A stretch of DNA of 64,000 nt. Origin: Thalassobacillus cyri. GTDB lineage: Bacteria; Bacillota; Bacilli; Bacillales; Halobacillaceae. A program made the position numbers and the translations under genes. This document shows positions 8,888 through 18,107 of this stretch, piece by piece; position 1 is the first letter of the stretch; every line of letters begins with the position of its first letter. The stretch covers positions 62,001 through 126,000 of the forward strand of contig NZ_FNQR01000003.1 in assembly GCF_900107755.1 (NCBI RefSeq), given 5' to 3'. The notes beneath the pieces were generated by a model. The model worked only from the letters and a program-made list of their open reading frames with translations, made no database searches and was not told the DNA's origin.

Positions 8888-9334
8888 TTATTGAAAGGTA
8901 TTTTCTTGTTTGAGCGGTTTAGCGAAGCCAGTAGATTTCTTCACAAAACCCCAGTGCTCATAGACGCTGTGCGTTGCAGCCCTTTCTGGTCGATTACCAC
9001 TATTCAATATTACAGCACCAGCACCTTTCGCTTTTCCCCACTTTTCTGCCTGATCAAAGAGCTGTTTACCAATTCCTTTTCCTCGATGCTCTTCATCTAC
9101 AACAACCGCTACTACTCTTATGTATGTATCATTCCCCTCATACCGGAATCCATGAACCATTCCTATCATCCCCAACAGGCGTTCATTCTCTTCATATACG
9201 TACGTTTGATAATCGGTCTTCATCTTTATTTTCGCAAATCTTACGGCCATTTCCTGTTTAGTAGTGGGATAGCTTAACACTGTCATCAGCCTTGCTAATT
9301 CTCCCACATCTTCTAGTTCCGCCTTACGAATCAT
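8888..9334 (-). CDS. GNAT family N-acetyltransferase
   Basis: A 148 aa cytoplasmic acyl-CoA-dependent acetyltransferase. The acetyl-CoA binding motif A is complete: VVAVVVDEEHRGKGIGKQL at about residues 73-91 (R-G-K-G-I-G pyrophosphate loop), followed by the AEKWGKAKGAGAVILNSG strand and a VYEHWGFVKK motif B. ATG 9334 follows GAGGGGG. The acceptor substrate is not deducible. A divergently unrelated small membrane protein gene lies upstream on the same strand. Confidence 0.88.
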   Translation of the reverse strand: MIRKAELEDVGELARLMTVLSYPTTKQEMAVRFAKIKMKTDYQTYVYEENERLLGMIGMVHGFRYEGNDTYIRVVAVVVDEEHRGKGIGKQLFDQAEKWGKAKGAGAVILNSGNRPERAATHSVYEHWGFVKKSTGFAKPLKQENTFQ

Positions 9335-9394
9335 ATTTGTCCCCCTCTAAAATAAAAGCCCTCCCCTGGATAGAGAAAGGCTATACTTCAATAT

Positions 9395-9529
9395 TCATTT
9401 GGATTTTGTTCCCTCAAAACTCTCCCACTTCTCTTGTTTGTCTATTTGTGGGCTTTGGACTTGAAATGGAATTACCGCCAGAGCAATACCTATGACAATT
9501 ATAAAAGCAATTCTCTTTATCCAGTTCAC
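9395..9529 (-). CDS. Single-TM small protein, 44 aa
   Basis: A short gene below usual size limits. GTG at 9529 is preceded by AGGGGGC about 6 nt upstream. The product begins V-N-W-I-K-R and has one hydrophobic stretch (residues ~7-21) followed by a polar tail ending TKSK, the layout of a signal-anchored small membrane protein. No family is recognised. It is supported by the ribosome binding site and by the K/R-TM-polar pattern; no homology can be claimed. Confidence 0.45.
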   Translation of the reverse strand: MNWIKRIAFIIVIGIALAVIPFQVQSPQIDKQEKWESFEGTKSK

Positions 9530-9654
9530 GTTTTGCCCCCTATGCAGATTATTAATTTAAGCTTATCATATCCCAACCTTGGTAATAAGGATAAAAAAGT
9601 AATTTTTTAAAAGCAGGTGACATTTGACGGCCACCTGCTCTAACTTGTTGTTGA

Positions 9655-11235
9655 TTATGATTGCTGCTTTTCTTTTTGTCTTAATTCTACTCTTCGGATT
9701 TTCCCTGAGGTTGTTTTCGGCAATTCTGTGATGAACTCGATTTTTCTAGGGTATTTATATGGAGCCGTCAGTTCTTTGACATGATCCTGCAGCTCTTTGG
9801 TCAAGGATTCATCCCCATCCACATCTTCCTTCAGAACGATGTACGCCTTGACGATATTGCCACGGACTTCATCCGGGCTTGCCACTACAGCACATTCCTG
9901 GACAGCAGGATGCTTTACCAATGCATCTTCTACTTCGAAGGGTCCAATCGTGTAGCCAGAGCTGATAATGATATCATCACTTCTGCCTTCAAACCAGAAA
10001 TAACCTTCTTCGTCTTTAGAAGCCTGATCCCCTGTTACATAATAATCGCCGCGATACGACATCTTCGTACGTTCCGGGTCCTTGTAATACGCTTTGAATA
10101 AAGCAGGCGTTTCTAAATGGACTGCAATATCTCCAACCTCTCCTGGTCCTACCGGCTCTCCCATCTCGTCGATGATTTCTACCCGATTTCCAGGCGTTGG
10201 TTTCCCCATGGACCCTGGTTTGACATCCATGTCTTTCATGACACCGACAAGCAATGTGTTTTCTGTTTGGCCATATCCGTCCCGCACAGTGACATTGAAG
10301 TGTTTTTGGAAAGTATCGATGACTTCCCTGTTCAATGGTTCACCGGCTGATACAGCACTATGCAATGCAGGAAGATGATAATCACCCAGGTTGTCCACTT
10401 TAGCCATCAAACGATATTCAGTTGGTGTACAACAGAGGACATTCACCGTATAGCGCTCTAATATACTTAAATAGGTTTTAGGATCAAATTTACCCTGATA
10501 GACAAGTCCGGTTGCCCCGGAACCAAGGACAGATAAAAACGGACTCCAAATCCACTTCTGCCAGCCAGGACCTGCCGTAGCCCATACTGTATCTCCGTCT
10601 TGAATACTAAGCCAGTTCTCAGCAGCTGTTTTCAAATGGGCGTAACCCCATCCATGCGTATGGACCACACCTTTTGGATTGCCGGTAGTTCCGGACGTGT
10701 AGGATAAGAAAGCCATATCATCCCGCGTAGTATCAGCCATGTCCAGTTCAGACGAGACTTTTTCTTCCTCAAGCAAATCATCAAGGTACGTCCAGCCTTC
10801 AACAGCTGCACCAACCGTAAACTTTTTGAGTGAACCTATTTCTTTAATATCATCAAACTGTTCCGTATATGGATGGAAGCTCACAACCCCGCTTACCTCA
10901 CCATGTGAAATTCGATATTGCAAATCTTTCGCGCGGAGCATTTCAGAGCTTGGTATGACAACCAACCCAGCTTTTAAAGCCCCGACATATACCTGATAGG
11001 CTTCTATCAGGCGAGGGATCATAATTAGAACTTTATCGCCTTTTTTCAAACCCTCTTGTTTGAAAGCGTTACCAATTTTGTTGGCATTTTGAATCAGTTC
11101 TGAATATGTAATCTCTTTTTGATTTCCCTGATCATCTTCCCACTGCAAAGCTTTGCGATCAGGTTCCTTTGCAAACTTTTCAATTTCACTCACTACATTA
11201 TAAGATTCTGGAGCTATCAACGATTCTCTATCCAT
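9655..11235 (-). CDS. AMP-forming acyl-CoA synthetase (medium/branched-chain type)
   Basis: A 526 aa ANL-superfamily enzyme that activates a carboxylic acid to acyl-AMP and then acyl-CoA in the cytoplasm. Visible motifs are the P-loop-like YTSGTTGNPKGVVHTH (~residues 184-199), the A5 motif DGYGQTEN, the A7 motif YVTGDQ, the hinge/A8 region FWFEGRSDDIIISSGY, and the catalytic Lys motif TTSGKIRR near the C terminus. I chose ATG 11235 (MDRESLIAP) because AAGGGG lies 7 nt upstream; a longer in-frame start adds 19 unlikely residues. It resembles Bacillus MbcS/YtcI-type enzymes more than acetyl-CoA synthetase (which is ~650 aa). Substrate is inferred only. Confidence 0.85.
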   Translation of the reverse strand: MDRESLIAPESYNVVSEIEKFAKEPDRKALQWEDDQGNQKEITYSELIQNANKIGNAFKQEGLKKGDKVLIMIPRLIEAYQVYVGALKAGLVVIPSSEMLRAKDLQYRISHGEVSGVVSFHPYTEQFDDIKEIGSLKKFTVGAAVEGWTYLDDLLEEEKVSSELDMADTTRDDMAFLSYTSGTTGNPKGVVHTHGWGYAHLKTAAENWLSIQDGDTVWATAGPGWQKWIWSPFLSVLGSGATGLVYQGKFDPKTYLSILERYTVNVLCCTPTEYRLMAKVDNLGDYHLPALHSAVSAGEPLNREVIDTFQKHFNVTVRDGYGQTENTLLVGVMKDMDVKPGSMGKPTPGNRVEIIDEMGEPVGPGEVGDIAVHLETPALFKAYYKDPERTKMSYRGDYYVTGDQASKDEEGYFWFEGRSDDIIISSGYTIGPFEVEDALVKHPAVQECAVVASPDEVRGNIVKAYIVLKEDVDGDESLTKELQDHVKELTAPYKYPRKIEFITELPKTTSGKIRRVELRQKEKQQS

Positions 11236-11442
11236 GGTACATCCCCTTCCCCAAAATAAAGTAACATTATCCACCTGTATTATATCAAACAATTCACAAT
11301 TGTTGAAATTTAAATAGGAAAGGGATTTTTAAGAAAGTTGGACTGGTGTTAAACAAGGGAATTTTGAGAAGGGTAATTCATTTATTCAAAAGGTTTTGTT
11401 AAACGTGTTTGTTTCATAAAAATCTTATACAGCTATAGGGCC

Positions 11443-12170
11443 GAATTGTAGAAAACTCAGTTTCAAGATAGAAGGGCTTCTTTAACAAAATAGTGTCAGG
11501 GGTGGCTTGGAAACTACTCGCTTTCCAGCTTCATCGCCTAGACACTCGCGACATAAGCAGTCCATCAACGGGAAGAAAGAACCCTTCCCTTTTGCTGTTC
11601 TGCTTATGCGTGTCGTATCTCCCAAGGCGATTACGCATTCATTTCTTTCCTGTGGGGGAACTGGCAAGCCTCCTCGGTCGTTTCACGACCTGTGGGGTCT
11701 TGCCTAGCCCCTTCTCCCACGGGAGTCTCACCGTTTCCCCGCCACCTTATCCATATTTTGACGAACGAACTCTGTGTTGTGAGAAGATATCTTCCACATT
11801 TCCTGCATGACAAGACCTTATGATTGAGGAAACAAGACCTTTTTAATGGTGTTACGCTGGATAAATGATACTGGCTACCGATGTTTCCGTTACTTTTATA
11901 AAAGCAAGGAGGGCCGGAAAATTGCGAGACTCCTCGAAAATGCTACGCATTTTCTTCGTGCGGTGTTTATTCAAAAAGCTTATTCAAAGTTCTATGGGAA
12001 AATAGTACATGGTGAGATCCCGCAGGGCTTTAGCCCGAGGAAGCTCACCGTACACCCATGGAAAGCGAGTGATTTCCCGGACCTCCAAACGCTCACCACC
12101 ATAACGGAAACAGTTTCTCTCGAAACTGAGTCTTCAACAAAAGGGAGCTTTAACTGTAAAGTCAACACTG
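11443..12170. repeat. Large inverted-repeat intergenic element, copy A
   Basis: About 730 bp without a credible gene. Ends are inverted: AACTCAGTTTCAAG (11453-11466) against CTCGAAACTGAG (12119-12130). Inside, GGAAACTACTCGCTTTCC (~11509-11526) opposes GGAAAGCGAGTGATTTCC (12060-12077). This is the Bacillaceae-type 'ACTCGCTTTCC...GGGGTCTTGCC...GGGAGTCTC' module present twice, head to head. A 40-nt hairpin tag lies at 11926-11965. Compared with copy B, copy A has an extra ~160 bp (about 11525-11690) with its own nested palindrome. Short ORFs here have no ribosome binding sites. Confidence 0.8.
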
Positions 12171-12228
12171 AGATTTAATAGACATACATATTCCAGCCAA
12201 TAATGTGTTCATTTCAAGGAAAGTAAAA

Positions 12229-12260
12229 AGCCGGCTGAAACCTTTACGTTTCAGCCGGCT
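12229..12260 (-). terminator. Terminator of the YitT gene
   Basis: A perfect 12-bp stem AGCCGGCTGAAA with an 8-nt loop, followed on the minus strand by TTTTTAC. Confidence 0.85.
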
Positions 12261-12267
12261 ACATCCA

Positions 12268-13116
12268 CTATGCCAGACGTTTGAAGTTTTCCCCGAGAAT
12301 TTCGTTCATCGAATGAACCGTAACAAAAGCCCTGTCATCAATCGAAGAAATATATTTCTTCAGTCGAGTAAAATCTTTTCTTCCCAAAATCGTCGTTATT
12401 ACCTCTTTGTCTTCATAATTAAAAGCGCCGCGGGCTGTATGAATCGTAGCTCCTTTCCCAAGGGTCCTGACAATAAATTCACGGACTTGTTCACTTTCTC
12501 TGCTGATAATGACAATTTCATTTTTATGGTCGAATTGTTGTAGAGCGTAATCTATGACCAGACCGTTTAAGATCACTCCGAAGAATGCGTACATACCAAC
12601 AGTCGGTCCAAATAAGAAAACAGAAGATGCAGCAATTGCAATATCAGACATTAATACGCCTTTGCCGACTTCAAAGGAGAAGTACTTGTTCATGATCATT
12701 GCGAGAATATCAGTACCTCCTGTGGATGCTCCCTGGTGGAAGACAATCGCCATCCCGGAGGCAGCAATGATTTGTCCAATGATCAGTTGGATTAAGATAT
12801 CATTGCTTAGAGCTGATTCCATCGGATAAACCACTTCCAGCCCCCATACCATGAAAGAGAGCGCAAAGCTCGCATGGATGGTCTTGGCACCAAACTGAAA
12901 GCCGAGAAAGATAATACCAACTATGAATAAAATAATATTTAAAATCACCATGATGATACCAAGCGATACTTCAGGAAACACCTTATTCAATACAATCGAG
13001 AGCCCACTGACCCCACCAGTTGCGAGATCGTTTGGAGATAAGAAAAAATGTACGTTAATCGCAACAGCAAATGCACCAACATTTATTAGTAAAAATGATA
13101 ATAATTTTTTAAGCAT
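12268..13116 (-). CDS. YitT family membrane protein (DUF161 + DUF2179)
   Basis: A 282 aa protein with five or six transmembrane helices in the first ~195 residues and a cytoplasmic DUF2179 domain at the end (NEIVIISRESEQVREFIVRTLGKGATIHTARGAF..). Conserved family loops are FFLSPNDLATGGVSGLSI near the N terminus and FHQGASTGGTDILAMI in the middle. Function is unknown; YitT proteins are abundant in Bacillaceae and have been suggested to be transporters. It starts at ATG 13116 and has its own terminator. Confidence 0.88.
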   Translation of the reverse strand: MLKKLLSFLLINVGAFAVAINVHFFLSPNDLATGGVSGLSIVLNKVFPEVSLGIIMVILNIILFIVGIIFLGFQFGAKTIHASFALSFMVWGLEVVYPMESALSNDILIQLIIGQIIAASGMAIVFHQGASTGGTDILAMIMNKYFSFEVGKGVLMSDIAIAASSVFLFGPTVGMYAFFGVILNGLVIDYALQQFDHKNEIVIISRESEQVREFIVRTLGKGATIHTARGAFNYEDKEVITTILGRKDFTRLKKYISSIDDRAFVTVHSMNEILGENFKRLA

Positions 13117-13327
13117 CAGAAAGCCCCCTTGTTGAATTTTTTCGTTTTACAATTCCCGTTTCTTTTTTCAGTACAATCGGGATTATAACGAGGCTTTCAT
13201 TGTTTGTAAACAGCTATGCAACAAACTTTATAAAAACTTTCATGTAAGCGATTTAAGCAGTTTCACCATTCATAATTGTAAAAATCTTTTAACTGCACCT
13301 TCCTCATTTCCCAGGAAATATGTCGAA

Positions 13328-13357
13328 AAAAAACAGACCCATAAGGATCTGTTTTTT
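13328..13357 (-). terminator. Terminator of the sensor kinase gene
   Basis: A-run, CAGACCC, a 4-nt loop, GGATCTG, T-run (one mismatch in the stem), directly after the kinase stop at 13360. Confidence 0.8.
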
Positions 13358-13359
13358 AC

Positions 13360-15246
13360 CTATTTGATTGGAAATAGAATGGTAACCGATGTGCCTTCTC
13401 CTTCTTCACTAGCGTAGCTTATTCTACCACCTAAATCGTCTACCATCTTTCTCGTAACCATGATGCCTAATCCTGTGCCATCTTTTTTCGTAGTGAAGAA
13501 AGGTTCTCCGAGCCGTTTGAGTTTTTCTTGTGACAGACCTTTTCCATCGTCCGAAATTTTGATTAATGCTTCTTCGTCCTCGCAGACTACATCAACCCGG
13601 ATTTCCCCATGGCAATCTACTGCCTCAATTGCGTTCTTAATAATATTTATTAAAATTTGCTTAAACCGGTTCGGATCCGAATGAATAGCCGAATCGGAAC
13701 AGGCAATCGATGTGTGAATCGATATATCTTTCTCTGAAATCAGTGATTGATACAGTTCAATAACGTAATCAACTGTCTGTTTAATATTCACCTCTTCAAT
13801 TTGGATAGACGAGGCAGGCTTAGCGAGCATCATAAAATCATTCACAATCGACTCGATTCGATTTACTTCACTTAACAACAGTTCGTTATAAGACTCTCGT
13901 AAATCAGGATTAGCCGTTCCCAGCTGCATAAACCCTTTTAATGCGGTCAGAGGATTTTTAATTTCATGAGCTATTCCTGCAGACATCTGTGTAATAGCAG
14001 AAAGTTGCTCAGACTTCCGCATGAATGATTCCTTTTCCTTCATCTCAGTAATATCTTCACTAATTCCGACGATATACTTTTCTTTCCCATCCTGCACTGG
14101 AAATCCTCTGGTACGGATCCATTTCACTTCATTTTCGGGTGTGGTAATCCTGTATTCAATTTGAGAATTTTCTTTTCTCATTTTACGGTAGCCGTCTCTG
14201 ATGTAAGAATAGCAATCAGCATCTGCTATTTGTTCCCACCAGGTTAAAGGATCTTGCTCCCTTTCCTCCAGTGGAAGGCCGAACAAGTCCCTGAAGCGTG
14301 GACTGACATAAATCAGCTTTGCAAAAGATTCATCACATATCCAAAATACATCTTTAATATTATCAGCCAGCAGAGAAAAACGTTTTTCCGCTTCTTGTAA
14401 GGCATGCAAATACTTTTTCCTGACCGTTACATCCTGAATGAAAATAGTAAAACCATCATCCGTAGGGTAGATGGTGATTCGGGCATACATTTTCCGCTCT
14501 TGCATATAAGCATCGAAGGTTACCGGTTGTTCCATCTCTAATGCCATATAATAATGTCGGTAAAACAGGTAGTAATCACTAATCGGGTATAACTGCCATA
14601 ACTTATGTTTGTAATGGGACTGCAAATCCTTCCCTAGCATTTTTTCCATTTGCGGATTTGCATACGTCAATTCCCATTTCTTGTTGATTAAAGCTAAACC
14701 ATGGGGGAAGTTTTCAGTTATAGCTTTCATTTGTTTGTGCAATTCTGCAAAATTCATATCTGGAGGGTTGTCCAAGGTTCTCGTTTGATTTTTAGTTCTT
14801 AATGTAAATTCTTCGGAGCTTTCCTTTACCGTTGAGGTTTGTTGAATGTCCTTGGTGAAAGGCAAACGGTGGGGTATACTGACTTCTTCATCTTGATATA
14901 AAGGATCAATGACTACAACGATTCGCCGATGGGATAGCTGTTTAAATGCACACCGCACCCATTGATGATTTTCTTTGAAGAGAAGGCGCGCTTTGCTGTA
15001 AAGAGTCTTTTGTTTGGTTACATGCTTCAACGAATGCTGAATGCCGAATTGGTCATACACGTAAAACAAATCCACCCAATCATCCAGGTGAAGTTGTTCC
15101 TTTGCATAACTTTCTTTCTGCAAAGAACGACTGCATGTTACCGTCTTCGTTTCCAGATTAATTAGACAAACATTCTGATCGATTAAATCAAAAAGCGCTA
15201 AAACGTCACTTTCCTCCAAACCACAATGCATCCTCTCAATTAACAT
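13360..15246 (-). CDS. PAS-domain sensor histidine kinase, sporulation-kinase-like
   Basis: A 628 aa kinase without clear transmembrane segments, so probably cytoplasmic. Three PAS-like modules are visible: a divergent N-terminal one (~1-120), one at ~170-275 (NFPHGLALINKKWELTYAN), and a third at ~285-400 (DVFWICDESFAKLIYVSPRFRDLFG, ending GISEDITEMKEKE). HisKA follows with the phospho-acceptor motif AGIAHEIKNPLTALKGF, then HATPase_c with the N-box NIIKNAIEA, DDGKGL and GTGLGIMV. This architecture and the H-box match the KinA/KinE phosphorelay kinases that feed Spo0F, but no response regulator is adjacent, so the partner is inferred. Start: ATG 15246, with a TTG at 15249 as an alternative. 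Confidence 0.85.
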   Translation of the reverse strand: MLIERMHCGLEESDVLALFDLIDQNVCLINLETKTVTCSRSLQKESYAKEQLHLDDWVDLFYVYDQFGIQHSLKHVTKQKTLYSKARLLFKENHQWVRCAFKQLSHRRIVVVIDPLYQDEEVSIPHRLPFTKDIQQTSTVKESSEEFTLRTKNQTRTLDNPPDMNFAELHKQMKAITENFPHGLALINKKWELTYANPQMEKMLGKDLQSHYKHKLWQLYPISDYYLFYRHYYMALEMEQPVTFDAYMQERKMYARITIYPTDDGFTIFIQDVTVRKKYLHALQEAEKRFSLLADNIKDVFWICDESFAKLIYVSPRFRDLFGLPLEEREQDPLTWWEQIADADCYSYIRDGYRKMRKENSQIEYRITTPENEVKWIRTRGFPVQDGKEKYIVGISEDITEMKEKESFMRKSEQLSAITQMSAGIAHEIKNPLTALKGFMQLGTANPDLRESYNELLLSEVNRIESIVNDFMMLAKPASSIQIEEVNIKQTVDYVIELYQSLISEKDISIHTSIACSDSAIHSDPNRFKQILINIIKNAIEAVDCHGEIRVDVVCEDEEALIKISDDGKGLSQEKLKRLGEPFFTTKKDGTGLGIMVTRKMVDDLGGRISYASEEGEGTSVTILFPIK

Positions 15247-15654
15247 CAATGGACTACCTCTTTCCTTTTGATACTTAAGGTAACGATAATATGCTCCGCA
15301 GGTACTATTATAACAAAATTATTTAAATTTTAAATATATTCTTACAATTATGTGGAAATTAGGTAAAACCCCTTATAATAAGGGTATTTGTGTCCACCCT
15401 GTTATCAACAGGTTCACGAACGCATGAACTCCAAATGACTCACTAAAAACAGTCATTTATGCCTGACTTTTTAAACCTCTTCTAAACTTCTCTATTAAAT
15501 CTGGCTTGCCGTTAGATATTGCTGTTCGCCATCGAGAGATTTAGGGATGTCCAAACAAAGCTGCTTCAGATTCAACTTGCCTCCACCTTTACTACCTGCA
15601 ATTACCATTATCATATCAGATAAGAAATGAATATTTTGTCGAAAAACATAAAAT
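15247..15654. other. Intergenic region, about 400 bp
   Basis: No gene with a ribosome binding site was found. An AAATGACT.../...AGTCATTT hairpin lies at 15432-15457, and a shorter CCTGTTATCAACAGG hairpin near 15398. A minus-strand reading frame at 15495-15692 has coding-like residues but no ribosome binding site. Confidence 0.4.
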
Positions 15655-15678
15655 AGAGACACTTTTTTCAGTGTCTCT
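15655..15678 (-). terminator. Terminator of the polysaccharide deacetylase gene
   Basis: AGAGACACT (15655-15663) pairs with AGTGTCTCT (15670-15678) across a 6-nt loop. Confidence 0.8.
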
Positions 15679-15682
15679 ACAA

Positions 15683-16462
15683 TCAGTACCAATAACTTCC
15701 CCGAGGCAGTAACTTTTTCATCATTAAGTGATCAAGGCTACGAAAGGTATAGCCCTTCCCTCGTAAATCCTCAATGAGCTTTTCTAATGCCAATGCGTTG
15801 TCCTCCGATACACTATGAAGTAATAGGACGGCCCCTGGATGTATTTGCTTCATTAGACTGTCATAAGCATATTTCCATCCCTTTTGCTCCCCCGTGTTCC
15901 AATCTACAAAACCAATTGACCAAAAAGTGTTGATATAACCCATTTCTCTGGTCCAATCTAGGGTTTTTTTATTAAAAGTTCCGCGTGGAGAGCGTAAATA
16001 AAGCATTTCTTCTTGATCAGTAAGATCTGCTACCGCACTTTCGACCTTATCCAGTTCTTCTTTGATGCGGGCTTTTGAAGAAGTTGTGAAATCTGGATGA
16101 TGCCAGGAATGATTGCCGATGATATGGCCTTCTTTGTTCATTCGCTTCACCAGATCCGGAGCACTATTAATATAATGACCCGTAATGAAAAAAGCCGCTG
16201 GAACGTCTTTTTCTTTTAATACATCAAGAATTTTGCCTGTATACCCCTCTTCATAACCATTATCAAAGGTTAGGTAAATCTCTTTATCCCCGGATTCATC
16301 AATGTAAAAGCCATCATATTCACTTAATAACTGTCCATAAAAGCCTACGTCCGGGGGCGCACCTTCATTATTTTTTTGGTAACCCCACCCATAGGCTGAA
16401 GCCGAAATAGGAAAATTACCTATAACCGCTAAGGAAATCACGAAAATCAGGAGTTTTTTCAT
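15683..16462 (-). CDS. pdaA: Polysaccharide deacetylase, PdaA-like (spore cortex muramic delta-lactam)
   Basis: A 259 aa secreted or envelope enzyme of carbohydrate esterase family 4. The N terminus is a signal peptide (residues 1-~23, MKKLLIFVISLAVIGNFPISASA). The NodB domain has TFDNGYEEGYT (catalytic/metal Asp-Asn in place of the usual TFDDG, as in PdaA), the zinc motif HSWHHPD and the RSPRG motif, followed by LLLHSVS. The DN variant of motif 1 and the GxYQKNNEG region match PdaA, which makes muramic delta-lactam in the spore cortex with CwlD. Start ATG 16462 with AGGTG 9 nt upstream; GTG 16474 is too close to it. Confidence 0.85.
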   Translation of the reverse strand: MKKLLIFVISLAVIGNFPISASAYGWGYQKNNEGAPPDVGFYGQLLSEYDGFYIDESGDKEIYLTFDNGYEEGYTGKILDVLKEKDVPAAFFITGHYINSAPDLVKRMNKEGHIIGNHSWHHPDFTTSSKARIKEELDKVESAVADLTDQEEMLYLRSPRGTFNKKTLDWTREMGYINTFWSIGFVDWNTGEQKGWKYAYDSLMKQIHPGAVLLLHSVSEDNALALEKLIEDLRGKGYTFRSLDHLMMKKLLPRGSYWY

Positions 16463-16556
16463 AAACGTCTTCACCTGCTTTTCTCTTAGTTTACAACTAC
16501 AAAAAGCATATATACCTGACTTACTTTTCCAGTGTCTTGTAATTCACAAAGAAAAA

Positions 16557-16577
16557 AGCACCTATCCTGCAGGTGCT
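16557..16577 (-). terminator. Terminator of the antiporter gene
   Basis: AGCACCT (16557-16563), a 7-nt loop, and AGGTGCT (16571-16577), followed on the minus strand by T-rich sequence. Confidence 0.65.
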
Positions 16578-16589
16578 CTTCACAATAAT

Positions 16590-17897
16590 TTATAAAACCA
16601 TAGCGGCAATCCAGCCAAAAATGAATAACGGAATATTATAATGCAAAAAAGTAGGTACACAAGTATCCCAAATATGATGATGCTTACCATCAGCTGCAAG
16701 TCCTGAAGTCGGTCCTAAGGTGCTGTCTGAAGCAGGAGAACCTGCATCGCCAAGTGCACCTGCCGTACCAATCAGGGCTGCTAACGCCATCGGTGAAAAT
16801 CCTGCGGCTACCCCGATCGGAACGAATAATGCAGCTAAAATAGGTACCGTACCAAAAGAAGAACCGATTCCCATCGTTACCAACAGTCCGACCAGCAATA
16901 AGATAAAGGCAATCAGACCTTTATTGTCGCCGATCATACCGGAACTGGACTCCACTAACGCATCAATGGAACCTGTTTCTTGTAGCACATTAGCGTAACC
17001 GGCTGCAATCAACATGACGAATGCGATCATGCCCATCATGCCGATGCCATTCGTAACCACTTCGTCACCACGGCTGAATGGTACAACTAGAAAGACAAAC
17101 ATGAGGACAATCCCTGTCAATGCCCCAAATACAAGGTTGCCCGTCCATATTTGGACACCGAGCGCTCCGGCAACAGCAACCAGGGTCCAGGCATGTTTTG
17201 CTTCGAACTTAGCCTCCGGTACTGCAACCACCTTGTTTTCGTCTTCTAACTCACTGACCTGGTACTTATCTCTCGGTTTACGGTAAGAGAAAAATACGGC
17301 TACAAACAAACCAAGGATCATACCAGCTCCGGGAAGTAATAGCGACAGTGCTATATTCCCTATTCCTATTTCTACCCCGCTGCTCCCCATTGCATCCTGA
17401 ATAGTTTGGTGGAAAATCAAACCAAAACCTGCTGGAATCATAATATAAGGAGCCTTTAAACCGAACGTCAAAGCGGTTGCAACACCGCGTCGGTCCAGGT
17501 TCATTTGATCGAACAATTTCAATAAAGGTGGAATTAAAATCGGTATGAATGCAATATGCACAGGAATGACGTTTTGAGAAAGTGAAGCAACCCCTGCAAT
17601 CACTAATAACATGATCACACGTTTATTTTTTAACACCCTCAATAAATAATTCACTAAAATATTCGTAATACCTGAATAACTGATTGCTACTGCAAAAGCA
17701 CCTAATAAAATATAGCTTAAAGCAACGCTTGCCTGATTCCCCATGCCGCCGATCATCAGATCAAGGGAGTTTTGAAGCGACTCTCCAGCTATGAGCCCTG
17801 CTGATAAAGCTGCAGCGATAATAGCTATGATTACATTGACACGCAACAGACTAAGCACAGTCATTATCAGCACAGAAATTATAACAGCCCATGCCAT
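16590..17897 (-). CDS. Na+/H+ antiporter family protein, YuiF-like
   Basis: A 435 aa integral membrane protein with about 11-12 helices of the Na+/H+ antiporter (NhaC/YuiF-related, IT superfamily) type. Visible family features are LSQNVIPVHIAFIPILIPPLL, a cytoplasmic loop (~RKPRDKYQVSELEDENK) in the middle, and the C-terminal GDAGSPASDSTLGPTSGLAADGKHHHIWDTCVPTF motif. Its likely role is Na+ or amino-acid-coupled antiport in a salt-tolerant bacterium, but the substrate is not proven for YuiF. It starts at ATG 17897 after GAGAGGAG, and is monocistronic. Confidence 0.8.
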   Translation of the reverse strand: MAWAVIISVLIMTVLSLLRVNVIIAIIAAALSAGLIAGESLQNSLDLMIGGMGNQASVALSYILLGAFAVAISYSGITNILVNYLLRVLKNKRVIMLLVIAGVASLSQNVIPVHIAFIPILIPPLLKLFDQMNLDRRGVATALTFGLKAPYIMIPAGFGLIFHQTIQDAMGSSGVEIGIGNIALSLLLPGAGMILGLFVAVFFSYRKPRDKYQVSELEDENKVVAVPEAKFEAKHAWTLVAVAGALGVQIWTGNLVFGALTGIVLMFVFLVVPFSRGDEVVTNGIGMMGMIAFVMLIAAGYANVLQETGSIDALVESSSGMIGDNKGLIAFILLLVGLLVTMGIGSSFGTVPILAALFVPIGVAAGFSPMALAALIGTAGALGDAGSPASDSTLGPTSGLAADGKHHHIWDTCVPTFLHYNIPLFIFGWIAAMVL

Positions 17898-18065
17898 ATA
17901 TATTCTCCTCTCACATAAATTAATTTTAGTTCGTTAACGATTTACCATGATAAAGAATCGGCTAAAAAAAATCAACCCCCAATTTTTTCAAAGCATGCCC
18001 AATATAGGGGGAAAGCGAACCGTTGCCTCACAGTCTTTTATAAATAAAAATATCTAAACTATTAA

Positions 18066-18096
18066 AAACCGCACGTTTTGGAGAACAGTGCGGTTT
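18066..18096 (-). terminator. Terminator of the SE1561 gene
   Basis: AAACCGCAC (18066-18074) and GTGCGGTTT (18088-18096), a perfect 9-bp stem. Confidence 0.75.
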
Positions 18097-18107
18097 GTCT
18101 TCTGAAG

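Noticed and set aside
11482-12178. Several overlapping ORFs of 60-110 codons on both strands
   Set aside because: They lie in repeat copy A, have no ribosome binding sites and translate palindromic repeat DNA.
15495-15692. 65-codon minus-strand reading frame with a protein-like end (GSKGGGKLNLKQL...)
   Set aside because: No ribosome binding site before any start, and it overlaps the terminator of the deacetylase gene.
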